Counted from the stretch's first letter, positions 25,524 through 35,913 are shown. The stretch is DNA of 53,120 nt from Butyrivibrio sp. (GCA_017620235.1 JAFZQT010000133.1:1-53120); one strand, 5' to 3'. Notes: generated by a model not told the origin, from the sequence alone. A program made the numbers and translations.

Positions 25524-28500
25524 TTATCCCACTATCTTCTTCATCAGCGCTGTATATTTCTTATCATATCCATATTTATCCCCGTACAGCAGCGCCTTCA
25601 TAAGGATCGAATGAGCTTCCTTGTCTTTTCTGCACACTGCGACCGCGCTGTAATATTTCTTAAGATACTCATGAATATCCTTGTTATCGCGATCAACGTT
25701 CACGATGTATAAGGCAAGTAGCGTCTCAAAGCTGACAAACCGCTTATCATCTGCAAAGTCGGCTTTCCTCATAACGCCCAGATCATCGCCGCTTCCAATC
25801 AATGCGTTGGAACTGATAACAGCTTCGAATGCAAGTATATTTTCAAAAGAGCCGTCATCCTCATACCACCTCGGAACAGGAACTTTCTTGTTCGCGTTCC
25901 TTATCAGATTTATGTAATGGCACTGCTCTCTGATATACAGACTGTTGTACTTCTCGGAATTGGAATACCTGGTATTCGGGAACATGCTGTAATATTTGAG
26001 CACACTCTCCGGCTCCGTATGACCATCCCATATCTTCGCAAGATCGGAAGTCCTGCCAAGCTGGAACGAATCAGAAATCGTACCTACAAGCTTTCCGCCT
26101 GTGTTTCGCCCATCATACATATGGTCACTTATAAAAAGAACTCTCTCATCAAAGATCTTATACTCCGGATTGTAAGAATCCATTATCTTCTTCCAGTAAT
26201 TATAGAAATCAAGAAGCGTCGAATTCTTAAAAACATGCCCCGTTTCCATCTTTACGCAGTACTTTGTCTTCACCATTTTAAGCGCCGTACTGTTAAGACT
26301 CTGCATCATATTTATATCGTTTATGTCTTCATCCCTTGAATCATCGATGTGAACGCTGACTCTCGGAAGCTTTTTCTTTTCTACAAAACAGATCTTGTCA
26401 CATAACTTCTTAATATGCGAAGGGACCGTCTCGTCATCCCACGTTCCAAGAATGATCGTTGCCTCCGGAAAAAATCTCTTTATCGAGTAAAGACATGCTA
26501 TCGTGTTTAACTCCTCAGATACATCAACTTTTCCCGTGACCAAAAATGTCAGCTCGTCAGCCTTAACATCCGTCAAAACATCCGCGAACTCTTCCGTGAC
26601 CGTATTCTTATAATTTCTTACAACACTGCTCCACTTAAGGATATTGAAATAATCAGGACTTACCTTGTATCTCTTTTTATAATTCATTCCAAGATAAGCA
26701 AGTTCTCTTTTAACAACAATTTTGTCGAGCGTTCCGTATCTCCTGCAAAGTCTTAACCAGTCGCCGTAACCCACGTTGTACTTATAAGCCGCTGAATTAT
26801 TGATGTAGAGCGCCTTTGGAAGCACAACCTTGCTTATAGGGAACTCTGCGCACACGAAATTATTTGCAAGGAATTTCTCATACTCCCTGCGGATCTGCGC
26901 AGAATCATCCATCACATTCATAAGTCCGACAAACTCAGAAACAACCGGAGAAAAACTATTCACATAAAAACTGTACGTGATATACTGCTCCGGCGTGAGA
27001 TTACATCTGTACTCGCTCTTATAATCTCTTTTCCCAACATCCTTGTACAGGTCTGCCGAAAAGAGTCTTAAAAGGTCGCTTCTAAGCCCCATATACCACC
27101 AGTCGGAAATGCCAAAATTGAGCACACCGCTCTTTGAAGTCGAGAGCGCCTCAACCATTATCCTTCTTGAAACGACAGACTCCGTGGTGACGTACTTTGA
27201 AACTCTATTGTAGATCTCAAGAAAATCCGATCCCGTAAGTATCATGTCACTTCGCATCTTGATGCAATACTTTCTGGTGCACGCTTCGATTCCCGCGCGG
27301 CTCGACACTATCTCCCTGTTTACGTTATTCCTCTGCTCATGCGGATATTTTCTGATAAACCCGCACGTGCCCGGATCCTTGCTCTTTACAACAATATCCG
27401 CGTTGATGCCTTTCGTATCCTCATCGTCAAAAACCGACAGAATAATCTCCGCATACGGAAGGTGTTTTCTTATGCTACGCACCGTCTCGATAGTCGTATC
27501 TCTCACCATTCCCTGAACGACAACGCTAATATCCTTACTGTCTATGATTTCGCTATAATAGTCAACAGCGTATTTCTTATCGAATTCTCTTTTCCCAATC
27601 CTGTTAAATACGCAGTTCAATCTGCGATGTACCGGCCGGAAAAAAGCTCTAACATACTTGAATGAAGCGCATCTGCGGATAAGCTTTTTAAGATAATACC
27701 CGGGTATATCCGAAAGATTTTTTACAAAAACATGCGATAAATACTTCAGATACTCCTTGGCATCATTGCAGCAATAAAAGGCATAAAGCCGCTCCCAATC
27801 CTCGTGCGTATAGCAGTTCTGCGGCACAGCATCCTTCCTGTAGATGCTGTTTTCAAGAGTTTTAAGACCAATGCTCTCGTTACTTAAGATTATTAGATTC
27901 GCCGCAAAAGTCGCCTCACTCCTGTCTATATCTTCCCTGCTGTATTTTTCCAGATCATCAGGTGCCTTGAAGCTCACGCATTTACTTACAAGATTCATCC
28001 ACAGATACGATTCTGCGTCGTACCTGAACGTCGATACGGAATTATTTGGATAATACTTCCACATCATGTATGCTTCATCTTCTTTGGAAAATAATGGAAC
28101 ATCAAAAAGCCTCACCAGATCCTTCGTATATCCGAAAAAGAAAATATCGGAAGGATGGTAAGCTCTTTTTAAATCCGAAAAAATGTACCGCGGATTTCTC
28201 GAATAGAGCTCGCAGCATATCACCTTGTGCTCAAAAATCTTGTATTCGGTACATTCTTTGTTATATATATTAAAATATTCTTTGAAGCCGTCACCGCACA
28301 GATAAAAATCTGTACGCAGTTTCAGCGCATAGACAGTCTTAGCTTTTAAAAGACCTTGATAAGTTGAAACTATCTGTCTGTTAATGTTGTTCTTTGGCGA
28401 AAACGGCACATTGAGTTCATCAAATCCGCCCGGATCTTCGCTAAAGACAACCTCATCAAATTCAAGCCCTTCTACATCGGTTCCTTCCCATGTAGACAAT

Positions 28501-28628
28501 ATAATATATGCTCCCGGGAGCTCTTGCCTTATGCTTTTTAAGCATATCGGCGTTTTTTCCCCATCTACGGCTCCCTGTACAATAACTGTAATATCTTTAT
28601 TATCAACTAATCCCATGTCCCTTACCAA
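25524..28628 (-). CDS. Triple-domain WavE-like glycosyltransferase
   Basis: This 1034-residue cytoplasmic protein is built from three homologous units at about 11-300, 365-660 and 690-1000. Each starts with a strand of WavE/LPS-synthesis type (DITVIVQGAVDG, DISVVVQGMV, ELTFLVTGKV), followed by SIR or SIKR, PxAxIILSxW/F and a D(P)G step. Units 1 and 2 have the presumed nucleotide-sugar motif KLRTD (103-107) and KMRSD (457-461). Unit 3 has KMETG instead and may be non-catalytic. The start is uncertain: TTG at 28628 has GAGG ten bases upstream, while ATG at 28616 has a poorly spaced site. It follows the nucleotidyltransferase by 12 bases. It probably adds sugars to a surface polymer. Confidence 0.85.
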   Translation of the reverse strand: MVRDMGLVDNKDITVIVQGAVDGEKTPICLKSIRQELPGAYIILSTWEGTDVEGLEFDEVVFSEDPGGFDELNVPFSPKNNINRQIVSTYQGLLKAKTVYALKLRTDFYLCGDGFKEYFNIYNKECTEYKIFEHKVICCELYSRNPRYIFSDLKRAYHPSDIFFFGYTKDLVRLFDVPLFSKEDEAYMMWKYYPNNSVSTFRYDAESYLWMNLVSKCVSFKAPDDLEKYSREDIDRSEATFAANLIILSNESIGLKTLENSIYRKDAVPQNCYTHEDWERLYAFYCCNDAKEYLKYLSHVFVKNLSDIPGYYLKKLIRRCASFKYVRAFFRPVHRRLNCVFNRIGKREFDKKYAVDYYSEIIDSKDISVVVQGMVRDTTIETVRSIRKHLPYAEIILSVFDDEDTKGINADIVVKSKDPGTCGFIRKYPHEQRNNVNREIVSSRAGIEACTRKYCIKMRSDMILTGSDFLEIYNRVSKYVTTESVVSRRIMVEALSTSKSGVLNFGISDWWYMGLRSDLLRLFSADLYKDVGKRDYKSEYRCNLTPEQYITYSFYVNSFSPVVSEFVGLMNVMDDSAQIRREYEKFLANNFVCAEFPISKVVLPKALYINNSAAYKYNVGYGDWLRLCRRYGTLDKIVVKRELAYLGMNYKKRYKVSPDYFNILKWSSVVRNYKNTVTEEFADVLTDVKADELTFLVTGKVDVSEELNTIACLYSIKRFFPEATIILGTWDDETVPSHIKKLCDKICFVEKKKLPRVSVHIDDSRDEDINDINMMQSLNSTALKMVKTKYCVKMETGHVFKNSTLLDFYNYWKKIMDSYNPEYKIFDERVLFISDHMYDGRNTGGKLVGTISDSFQLGRTSDLAKIWDGHTEPESVLKYYSMFPNTRYSNSEKYNSLYIREQCHYINLIRNANKKVPVPRWYEDDGSFENILAFEAVISSNALIGSGDDLGVMRKADFADDKRFVSFETLLALYIVNVDRDNKDIHEYLKKYYSAVAVCRKDKEAHSILMKALLYGDKYGYDKKYTALMKKIVG

Positions 28629-28640
28629 TCATTGGTTACC

Positions 28641-29372
28641 TCAAAAGAAATCTGTACACAGATCAAGCTGCATGCAGGCACTCATACCTTCAGTCCCCCC
28701 GAATCCATGCGTATCTGCTCCAACATTGCAGAAACTGATTCTCATTCCGTCATTAATCATCTCGTTATATACAGGAGCGACGCTAAACTCGTTGTTTTCC
28801 CTAACGTTATTTGCGATCATCCTGTAAGCATATTTAACAAAATCTGAACCCCTTTTAAAATTGTAGATTCCAACGATGGCTTCGTTTGACATATCCTCTT
28901 TTTCCCTGACGAATGTAACCTGTCCGTTTTCATCATATTTGACATAGCTCCACTTGGGCTGATTGGCAGGTGTCGTCATTATGAGTCCGTCAAAATCCCT
29001 CATCTCATCAAGGTACGCATCAATATTTGTATCAACGATCTGATCGCAACTTGCTATCATAAGCTCATCGTCATTATCTATAAGTTCCTCTGCGAGAAGC
29101 GCCGTGCAGGCATCTCCTTCGGTTAATACATCAGTAGCTATTATCTTGCAATCGGGTGCTATTTCTCTTAGAATCCTATCAAGTTCAAACCTATCTATAT
29201 GATCCTCCTGACAAACAAATATTAATCTATGTTCGCATTTAGGTCTGATATTTTGTGTCACATACTCGATCATCGGATGACCGAATATATCGGTAAGTGG
29301 CTTTGGAGTTTCATAAAAAGACTCCGCATATCTGTTACCGCCACCAACCATGGGTATTACTATATTAAGCAT
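28641..29372 (-). CDS. Sugar-1-phosphate nucleotidyltransferase-like protein
   Basis: This 243-residue protein has the fold of NTP_transferase enzymes that activate sugars for polymer synthesis. Visible are the N-terminal loop VIPMVGGGNRYAESF, in place of the canonical GxGTR loop, KPLTDIFGHPMIEYV, and the metal-binding region ASCDQIVD near residue 112. The degenerate loop (GGGNRYAE) is seen in a subgroup linked to capsule and LPS clusters. AAGGAAG precedes the ATG. It lies between the GT4 gene and the WavE-like gene and is probably in one operon with both. Confidence 0.85.
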   Translation of the reverse strand: MLNIVIPMVGGGNRYAESFYETPKPLTDIFGHPMIEYVTQNIRPKCEHRLIFVCQEDHIDRFELDRILREIAPDCKIIATDVLTEGDACTALLAEELIDNDDELMIASCDQIVDTNIDAYLDEMRDFDGLIMTTPANQPKWSYVKYDENGQVTFVREKEDMSNEAIVGIYNFKRGSDFVKYAYRMIANNVRENNEFSVAPVYNEMINDGMRISFCNVGADTHGFGGTEGMSACMQLDLCTDFF

Positions 29373-29403
29373 TGACTCTTCCTTCGTTAGTATTTATATC
29401 TTT

Positions 29404-30477
29404 TCACATCTCCGATGCTGCATCCCGATATACTTTTTTCATGCGTCTGCTACTGTCCTCCCATGTATTTCCGGGAGCTTCAGCCTCAATCGGATCATCG
29501 ACAAGTCTGCAAATGCCCTCATAGATGTCTTCTTCATCATAAGGGTCAAAATATATTGCTCTATTGCCGAGTTCTTCATGTGCATGAGCAGTATCTGCCA
29601 CAGCCACCGGTCTTCCGCAATTAAGCGCCTCAATAGGCGATATCCCCGTGCCCTCTACAAATGCCGGACAAACATAACCTTCCGATTCATTTATAAGCGC
29701 CGCAAGATCAAGTTTGTCCCTGCATCCTGCAAAGATCAACTCTTCTTCATACTCCTCAAATTCTTCATACAGATCGTCGTAAAGATCATCCTTCCCCGCG
29801 ATCACAAGGCGGATATTTGTATCCCACCTGTCTTTATACATGATGAACGCATCTATGAGCCTTAAGATGCTTTTTTCTGACTGAGTATCACCGACACACA
29901 ACAAAAACGGTGAATACCCAATGTCATATTTTCCCCTTACATCAAGCTCATCAAGTTCGTCATCATACATAATCCTGAACTCAGATGAAACTGCATTTCC
30001 TACAACTTCAATCTTCTTCTGCGAAACATCATATGTATTCGCAATGTCACGTCTGCTAACATTAGAGAGTGTGACAACTCTGTCCGCATGCTTTGCGCAA
30101 AACGGGATCATTAACTTGTTCTTCAGATACTCGACCTTATTAACACTATTCTTTTCATGTTCAAAAGAAATATCGTTTATGGTACATACCACAGGACATG
30201 GACTGTTAAAAGGCACGTAGTGCAAAGTGTGAAGAACATCCAAATCGTATTTATAACAAAAACTTGTCAGTTCAAAAAAATTCCTTGTAAAAGCGTTGCT
30301 GCTCCTAAACGGAACAACTTTAAATTTCCCCATATATTCTGATATATCAGCATCTTTTTCAACAAAAAGATAGTACACGTCCCCCTTGTCAGGCTTAAGA
30401 GCGTCTAATATCCCCCTATAGAAGCTCTCATCCTCGCTCGACTCTCCGAGCATATGTGCATCTATTCCTACTTTCAT
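29404..30477 (-). CDS. GT4-family glycosyltransferase
   Basis: This is a GT-B glycosyltransferase of 357 residues. The ATG at 30477 (AAAGGTGA upstream) is preferred to a GTG at 30489. The N-terminal lobe begins KVGIDAHMLGE. The C-terminal donor lobe has SPFLLCVGDTQSEKSILRLI, LVIAGK near 225, and the signature EGYVCPAFVEGTGISPIEALNCGRPVA with the EX7E glutamates. It is first in the polysaccharide gene set 30477-25524, facing the structured RNA upstream. The acceptor is unknown. Confidence 0.92.
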   Translation of the reverse strand: MKVGIDAHMLGESSEDESFYRGILDALKPDKGDVYYLFVEKDADISEYMGKFKVVPFRSSNAFTRNFFELTSFCYKYDLDVLHTLHYVPFNSPCPVVCTINDISFEHEKNSVNKVEYLKNKLMIPFCAKHADRVVTLSNVSRRDIANTYDVSQKKIEVVGNAVSSEFRIMYDDELDELDVRGKYDIGYSPFLLCVGDTQSEKSILRLIDAFIMYKDRWDTNIRLVIAGKDDLYDDLYEEFEEYEEELIFAGCRDKLDLAALINESEGYVCPAFVEGTGISPIEALNCGRPVAVADTAHAHEELGNRAIYFDPYDEEDIYEGICRLVDDPIEAEAPGNTWEDSSRRMKKVYRDAASEM

Positions 30478-30549
30478 CTTATATATCACCTTTGTTTGAT
30501 TGTTTTATATTGATCATTTTTTATTTCAAAAAATGTTAAGTAAATTGAA

Positions 30550-30780
30550 TGACTTGGCAAGACCCGCACCGTAAGCTGTAAATGTGGTATTGTGCTTATA
30601 CAATTAGTTAGATCTCAAATTTTTGCTTTCACAGGCTTCCATTGTTTAACCATAAGGTTTAAGGATTGTCCAAAAAATTCTTACGGTGCGACACTTCTGC
30701 TTGCCCAGTCGTGTCCGTCGAGGTATAAAAACTCGTTCCCCCCAAGTTTTTACTCTATATTTGAAATACCACATTACAAG
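30550..30780 (-). ncRNA. Large pseudoknotted RNA, possibly raiA class
   Basis: In the minus-strand reading, AATGTGGTATT (30775-30765) pairs with AATACCACATT (30591-30581), closing the structure. GCACCGTAAG (30689-30680) pairs with CTTACGGTGC (30575-30566) beyond that helix, so the two cross as a pseudoknot. A hairpin TAAAAACT/AGTTTTTA carries a loop with GGGGGGAACG. GACAC/GTGTC forms another hairpin whose loop GGCAAG (30705-30700) can pair with CTTGCC (30561-30556), a further crossing helix. The block CCTCGACGGACACGACTG looks like a conserved RNA core. Size, G-rich loops and pseudoknots recall the raiA motif, but I cannot confirm this from memory. Neither ends nor promoter are clear. No open frame fits. 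Confidence 0.7.
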
Positions 30781-31015
30781 TGTAAAAAAATTTTCTCTCT
30801 TTCCTCTGTGAAGCTCTCTGATACTCTCTTTTATAAGCTGTTATTCTTAATGTTTGTGTAACTTTTTAAAAAATTCATACACCTGTGAGCAAATATATGC
30901 AAATATTCAGTTTTACTGGTATATTGGCTTTTCTCTATAATCAGATTATATACAATATCCGTCATATTTGCAACATTTGTTTTAACGTTTATGTACTTTT
31001 TCTTCAATTTTTCTC

Positions 31016-31053
31016 AAAAAAAATTCCGGAAAGGCGCATGGTCTCTCCGGAAT
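31016..31053 (-). terminator. Terminator of the DUF4874/DUF4832 gene
   Basis: ATTCCGGA (31023-31030) and TCCGGAAT (31046-31053) form a stem, followed on the minus strand by eight T. It lies 18 bases after the stop at 31071. The stretch 30792-31015 before it is AT-rich, and I see nothing definite in it. Confidence 0.85.
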
Positions 31054-31070
31054 CTGCATAAAACAATTTG

Positions 31071-32705
31071 TTAACCAACTAATTTGAATTCAGAACCGCT
31101 CTTGCTGTTTCCGCCTGAAACCTTGATTGTACCGATCTTGTTGGCACGAATGCCGTCGTTGAAGCAGTCAGGGTTGGCAAAACGGATACCTGTCTTTGCA
31201 GAAGCTTCCTGTGTGTTTCTATTGCTTCTGATCCTGATATAAACATCCCAATTTCCGGAAGAGATGTCTGAAGGAACAGAGAATGTCCACTTGTAGCTCT
31301 TGGTAGCAAGAGATGTAAGGTCGTTTGCATTGAATGAATCAACGTTTGCAACATATGTCTTGTCACCATTCTTAAGGATTACTTCTGTACTCTTCTTTGT
31401 AAGGAAGTTACCAAATCCGAGGTTCTTCATAGAACCGCTCATTGTAAATGTTCCGTCTTTGCTTACCTCAGAAGCAAGCTTAGACTCTTTTACAAGAATT
31501 CTGTATCCCATATGGTCACGCATAAACTTTCTGTATGAGTGTCCAATATAAGGTGTAACATCTGATGCATCAAGTCCCTTAACAAGATCTGACTTAGATA
31601 CATCAACATGGTTAAGTTCGCTGATAAGTACCTCATCCTCACTGTTGATGTTGTGGAGGTATGAAAGGTGTGTTCTGTAAAGCTCTGACATCAATGCTGA
31701 TCCGTTATAGATCGGTGAACCATGTGACTTTAATGTATCACGGTCAACATAAGCGCACTCACCGCCGTAAGGAACCTCTGTAAGCTTCTCGAGCATATCT
31801 ATACCCTTATCACGAGTGATATAAGGCCATTCATTCTCTTCACCGAATGTTCCGTAATCGGTGGATGTTCCAAGATATCCGTCGTTATACATACCAAGCC
31901 TTGGATTAAGCTTAAGGCTTCCGTTTGCAACTGCCTCATTGAAGCCTGCTGCATTATCGGCATATCCATAATATCCCATGAGATGCTTGGGAGCTCTTAC
32001 AAGTACCTTGATGCTTGGATCAAGCTTATTGAGCCATCTGTCGATTATTGCATTTGAGAACTGAGGATCCAAATCATTGCATTTATCAATGTCATACATT
32101 GATGAGTGCATCTCGCCCCAAGGTCCGAACATACCACATTCAACAGCAAGGACTACGTCCTTATTCTTGTTAATTACTTCACTTAGCTGCTTAATGTGCT
32201 GACGGATAAGCTCTGTATTGTGATATACGGTAGAATCACCCTCTTTTGTTAAACCGGGCTCATTTCCTACTGTCTTATCGCTTGCATAAGAAAATCTCAA
32301 AACAAGTGATGTTCCATTCTTTCTTGCATTTGAAAGTGTATTCTCAAATGCTTTAAGGAAATTCGGATGCTCTGTCAGGTTCTTATTTCCACCGCATCCG
32401 TTTGAAGCATTATAACCATCTTTGGTGAAACTGTTTCCACTTGAGAAATATCTGAGATCGTACATGATACTGTACATTCCGCCCTTGGGATTAAGTACCG
32501 GACATGAAGAGCTGTCAACCTTAACCCATGTATAAGGACATCTTCCTCTTTCAATGTTATCGGCAAGTTCTGCCCCTGTATCTTCAAGACGGATCGTAGA
32601 TCCAAGTGATTCAGCTTTAACATTTACAGTTCCTGCCTGGAATGTTCCGATGAGCATACCAAATGCAAGAACAAAACTTAATAATCTTGACTTATTCTTA
32701 ATCAT
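31071..32705 (-). CDS. Secreted DUF4874/DUF4832 protein
   Basis: This exported protein of 544 residues has a signal peptide (KNKSRLLSFVLAFGMLIGTF, then AGTVNVKAES). The ATG at 32705 (GGGG six bases upstream) is preferred over an ATG two codons earlier. An N-terminal DUF4874-like barrel domain (about 40-250) shows ERGRCPYTW, YDLRYF, LRFSYASD, CGMFGPWGEMH and DRWLNKLDPSIKVLVRAP. The later half matches DUF4832 (DYGTFGEENEWPYIT, GGECAYVDRD, ISELNHVD) and ends in a beta-rich region. Such proteins often sit in polysaccharide loci and have a glycosidase-like fold. Enzymatic activity has not been shown to my knowledge. The GT genes nearby make a role with surface glycans plausible. Confidence 0.85.
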   Translation of the reverse strand: MIKNKSRLLSFVLAFGMLIGTFQAGTVNVKAESLGSTIRLEDTGAELADNIERGRCPYTWVKVDSSSCPVLNPKGGMYSIMYDLRYFSSGNSFTKDGYNASNGCGGNKNLTEHPNFLKAFENTLSNARKNGTSLVLRFSYASDKTVGNEPGLTKEGDSTVYHNTELIRQHIKQLSEVINKNKDVVLAVECGMFGPWGEMHSSMYDIDKCNDLDPQFSNAIIDRWLNKLDPSIKVLVRAPKHLMGYYGYADNAAGFNEAVANGSLKLNPRLGMYNDGYLGTSTDYGTFGEENEWPYITRDKGIDMLEKLTEVPYGGECAYVDRDTLKSHGSPIYNGSALMSELYRTHLSYLHNINSEDEVLISELNHVDVSKSDLVKGLDASDVTPYIGHSYRKFMRDHMGYRILVKESKLASEVSKDGTFTMSGSMKNLGFGNFLTKKSTEVILKNGDKTYVANVDSFNANDLTSLATKSYKWTFSVPSDISSGNWDVYIRIRSNRNTQEASAKTGIRFANPDCFNDGIRANKIGTIKVSGGNSKSGSEFKLVG

Positions 32706-32962
32706 AATCATCCCCTTTAATATTACATTTTATCTAAACAACTATGTGTCATTTCCCAACATTACATATGTTTCAGTGCTTCATACCAATGAATTATATC
32801 TGACAACGCGCCCAATTGCAACAAACACTTTAACAAATATTTTCATATTTTTTTGTGTACTATTAACCGCCGCAATGCGCACGGTTGTGGCTTTTCATCT
32901 TAACTATATCGTTTAAGCAAAAAATTTTTTATATTGTTTTTACTCAAATATGGTGCAATTTT

Positions 32963-32992
32963 TTGTCGTATCTGTTATGATGTATATATAAT
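32963..32992 (+). promoter_or_regulatory. Promoter of the XRE regulator gene
   Basis: TTGTCG (32963-32968) and TATAAT (32987-32992) are spaced by 18 bases, about 67 bases before the start codon. The remaining gap 32706-32962 is AT-rich and otherwise shows nothing firm. Confidence 0.5.
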
Positions 32993-33059
32993 GTTACATG
33001 TTTGTTACGTTTATACTTCGATATAATTAAAGAAAAACGCCATAAAAGGAGGGGTTGCA

Positions 33060-33389
33060 ATGAAATCTGTATGTGAAGTATATAATAATAATTTTGGAAT
33101 CCGTCTTTCAAAATTAAGAATGCAAAAGGGAGTTTCGGCTCGCGACATGAGCCTTTCTATAGGACAGAACGCCGGTTACATCAATTGTATAGAAAATGGC
33201 AGATCGCTTCCTTCAATGAAAAACTTTTTCCTGATCTGCGATTACCTTGGTATCACACCAAATGATTATTTCAATTACCAAACTTCTTTTCCTAAAAAGT
33301 TAAGCAGCGCGGTAGATAACCTGTGTCATCTGGATGACGACAAACTATCTCACATCTCGTCAGTCATTGAATATATGGTAGCTAATTAA
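33060..33389 (+). CDS. XRE-family helix-turn-helix regulator
   Basis: This small DNA-binding protein of 109 residues has a Cro/C1-type HTH at about 14-70: RLSKLRMQKGVSARDMSLSIG, then GYINCIENGRSLPSMKNFFLICDYLGITPNDYF. The remaining 35 residues are probably a short helical tail for dimerisation. AGGAGGGG precedes the ATG. It stands alone on the plus strand between a secreted protein and glycogen phosphorylase and is closed by a strong terminator. The target is unknown; the divergent DUF4874/DUF4832 gene is the nearest candidate. Confidence 0.9.
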   Translation: MKSVCEVYNNNFGIRLSKLRMQKGVSARDMSLSIGQNAGYINCIENGRSLPSMKNFFLICDYLGITPNDYFNYQTSFPKKLSSAVDNLCHLDDDKLSHISSVIEYMVAN

Positions 33390-33430
33390 GTCACTCCAAA
33401 TGTAACGCTTTTTGGAGGATTATGGGGAAT

Positions 33431-33463
33431 AAAAAGGTCTGTGCACTACGCACAGACCTTTTT
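33431..33463. terminator. Bidirectional terminator
   Basis: AAAAAGGTCTGTGC (33431-33444) and GCACAGACCTTTTT (33450-33463) form a perfect 14-bp stem with a five-base loop and T-runs on both strands. It ends both the XRE gene and glycogen phosphorylase. Confidence 0.95.
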
Positions 33464-33525
33464 GAGTTGTTATCACAGAGCTTCGCACATCAGAGGGGGC
33501 AGCTCTGAATTCACTACCTCATAAA

Positions 33526-35832
33526 TCAGCATTTCCAGATGTCTCTGTTGTACTCTTCTATTGTTCTATCGGATGAGAAGAAGCCTGCCTTTGCAATATT
33601 TACAAGCATCATCTGTCTCCATCTGTCTCTGTCTTCATATGCCTCAAAGATCTCATCTTTTTTCTTGATATAGCTCTCGAGGTCAAGGAGAGTCATGAAC
33701 CAGTCTTTATTAATGAGCTCGTTGTAGAGTCTCTCAAGATTCTCTTTATGTCCGATCTTCAAGCACTTCTTGCTGACGATGAAATCAACAGCTTCTTTTA
33801 TCACAGGACTCTTTTCGTAATAGTCCTTAGAAACATAATCTGCTTTTTTGTAATGTTTGATGACTTCGTCCGCACTCGCCCCAAAGATAAATATATTATC
33901 ATCTCCGACAAGTTCGTGGATCTCAACGTTTGCGCCGTCATCAGTTCCAAGTGTCACGGATCCGTTCAACATAAATTTCATGTTACCTGTTCCCGAAGCC
34001 TCTTTTGAAGCAAGCGAGATCTGTTCAGAAACGTCACACGCCGGTATAAGCTTCTCGGCATATGTAACATTGTAGTTCTGCGCCATAACGACTTTCATAT
34101 ATTTATTTACATCCTTGTCGTTATTGATTATCTCCTGCAAAACAAGAATGAGATGTATTATATCCTTCGCAATAACATATGCAGGAGCCGCTTTTGCTCC
34201 AAATATAAATGTTATAGGTCTCTTAGGCTTTTTTCCGCCCTTTATCTCAAGATACTTGTGTATTATGTAAAGAGCGTTCATCTGCTGCCTCTTGTACTCG
34301 TGAAGCCTCTTTACCTGGATATCAAATATAGAGTCGGGATCGATCACGATGTTCTCATGCTCTTTGACATACGCAGCAAGCTCTTTTTTCTTGAGCATCT
34401 TTATCTCTTCGATCTTTTCGAGAGTTATCTGGTCATCCTTGTATTCAAGGAGTTTCTCGAGCTTAGTCGCATCCTTCTTATAACCGTCTCCAATGACATC
34501 CGAAAGGAAATCTGAAAGCAGATGATTACATGAAAGCAGCCATCTTCTGAAAGTTATTCCGTTCGTCTTATTGTTGAACTTCTCAGGATATATCTTATAA
34601 AAATCTTTAAGCTCACTGTTCTTAAGTATCTCGGTATGTATAGCCGCAACGCCGTTCACTGAGAATCCGTAATGGATGTCGATGAACGCCATGTGGACTT
34701 TCTTTTCTTTATCAATGATCTGAACCTTAGGGCTCTTGATCTTTGCTCGTATTCTCTTATCAAGTTCCTTGATGTACGGAACAAGCTGAGGAACTACTTT
34801 CTCAAGATACTCAAGAGGCCATGTTTCAAGCGCCTCGGCAAGAATAGTGTGGTTTGTATAAGCGCACGTCTTACTTACAACGCTTATCGCCTCATCAATG
34901 TTAAACGCCTTCTCCTCAACAAGTATTCTCACAAGCTCAGGAATGATCATCGTAGGATGTGTATCATTGATCTGAATTACCGCATGGTTATGAAGCTCAT
35001 GAAGATCATACTGGCGCTCTTTTTGCTCTCTCAAGATCAAATGTGCCGCATTTGATACCAGGAAGTACTCCTGATAGATTCTGAGGAGATTTCCCGCCTC
35101 ATCCGAATCATCCGGATAGAGGAAAAGAGTGAGATTATTCTTTGTCTTGGTCTTATTGAAATTTATGCCCTCTTTTACAAGGCTCTCATCAACAGACTCA
35201 ATATCAAAGAGTCTCAGCTTATTGACACCTGATCTGTATCCCACGATATTCATGTTATAAAGGCGTGATACCACTTTCTTTTTGCCAAAAAATATATCGA
35301 AGGTCGTATCGGTCTTCTCAAGCCAGCTGTTCTTTTCAATCCAGTCATTCTTCTCTTCAACCTGAAGGTTATCTTTGAAAACCTGTTTAAAGAGACCGAA
35401 GTGATAATTGAGTCCTATTCCTTCTCCCGCAAGTCCGAGAGTTGCAATAGAATCAAGGAAACACGCAGCAAGTCTTCCAAGGCCGCCGTTTCCAAGAGAC
35501 GGCTCGGGTTCATATTCTTCAATCTTAGAAAGATCCTTGCCGTTTTTAGCCATGATATCTTTTATTCTGTCATAAACGCGTAAATTTATGAGATTGTTGG
35601 AAAGAAGTTTTCCAATCAAAAATTCCATAGAAATGTAATAGATTTTTTTCTCGCCGTTGTTTACCTCAGTAACATCCATCAAGCGACTTGTCATTTCCAA
35701 AAGCACATAATAAGCTTCACGATCTGTGCAGTCTTTCAAAGCCTTGCCAAACTGATCTTTTGCAATCCCTTCAAGCTGCTCCTCAAGATTAAGAATCAGT
35801 ACATCTCGCTGCATATTGGTATGCTTAGACAT
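33526..35832 (-). CDS. glgP: Glycogen/starch (maltodextrin) phosphorylase
   Basis: This GT35 enzyme releases glucose-1-phosphate from alpha-1,4-glucans. It is 768 residues, normal for clostridial forms. Family blocks are [19 protein letters not shown] (near 110-128), [15 protein letters not shown] (289-303), [15 protein letters not shown] (325-339) and NGITFRRWL. The cofactor site [14 protein letters not shown] carries the pyridoxal-phosphate lysine K619. AAGGAGA precedes the ATG. No glycogen synthase or branching enzyme gene is adjacent. PPi-phosphofructokinase lies 3 kb upstream but in a separate unit. Confidence 0.96.
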   Translation of the reverse strand: MSKHTNMQRDVLILNLEEQLEGIAKDQFGKALKDCTDREAYYVLLEMTSRLMDVTEVNNGEKKIYYISMEFLIGKLLSNNLINLRVYDRIKDIMAKNGKDLSKIEEYEPEPSLGNGGLGRLAACFLDSIATLGLAGEGIGLNYHFGLFKQVFKDNLQVEEKNDWIEKNSWLEKTDTTFDIFFGKKKVVSRLYNMNIVGYRSGVNKLRLFDIESVDESLVKEGINFNKTKTKNNLTLFLYPDDSDEAGNLLRIYQEYFLVSNAAHLILREQKERQYDLHELHNHAVIQINDTHPTMIIPELVRILVEEKAFNIDEAISVVSKTCAYTNHTILAEALETWPLEYLEKVVPQLVPYIKELDKRIRAKIKSPKVQIIDKEKKVHMAFIDIHYGFSVNGVAAIHTEILKNSELKDFYKIYPEKFNNKTNGITFRRWLLSCNHLLSDFLSDVIGDGYKKDATKLEKLLEYKDDQITLEKIEEIKMLKKKELAAYVKEHENIVIDPDSIFDIQVKRLHEYKRQQMNALYIIHKYLEIKGGKKPKRPITFIFGAKAAPAYVIAKDIIHLILVLQEIINNDKDVNKYMKVVMAQNYNVTYAEKLIPACDVSEQISLASKEASGTGNMKFMLNGSVTLGTDDGANVEIHELVGDDNIFIFGASADEVIKHYKKADYVSKDYYEKSPVIKEAVDFIVSKKCLKIGHKENLERLYNELINKDWFMTLLDLESYIKKKDEIFEAYEDRDRWRQMMLVNIAKAGFFSSDRTIEEYNRDIWKC

Positions 35833-35913
35833 ATTGTTATCTCCTTATCATATAATTCAAAAATTTTATCTGTGAAGTTTTTTACCCTTCTATCTTACCC
35901 CTAAAACACAGAA

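Noticed and set aside
30600-30860. Plus-strand open frame of 89 codons across the structured RNA region.
   Set aside because: It has no ribosome site, its composition is unlike that of a protein, and the paired segments account for the sequence.
33476-33508. CAGAGCT/AGCTCTG hairpin after the glycogen phosphorylase stop.
   Set aside because: The stem is seven bp with a long loop and no T-run. The strong bidirectional terminator beside it is sufficient.
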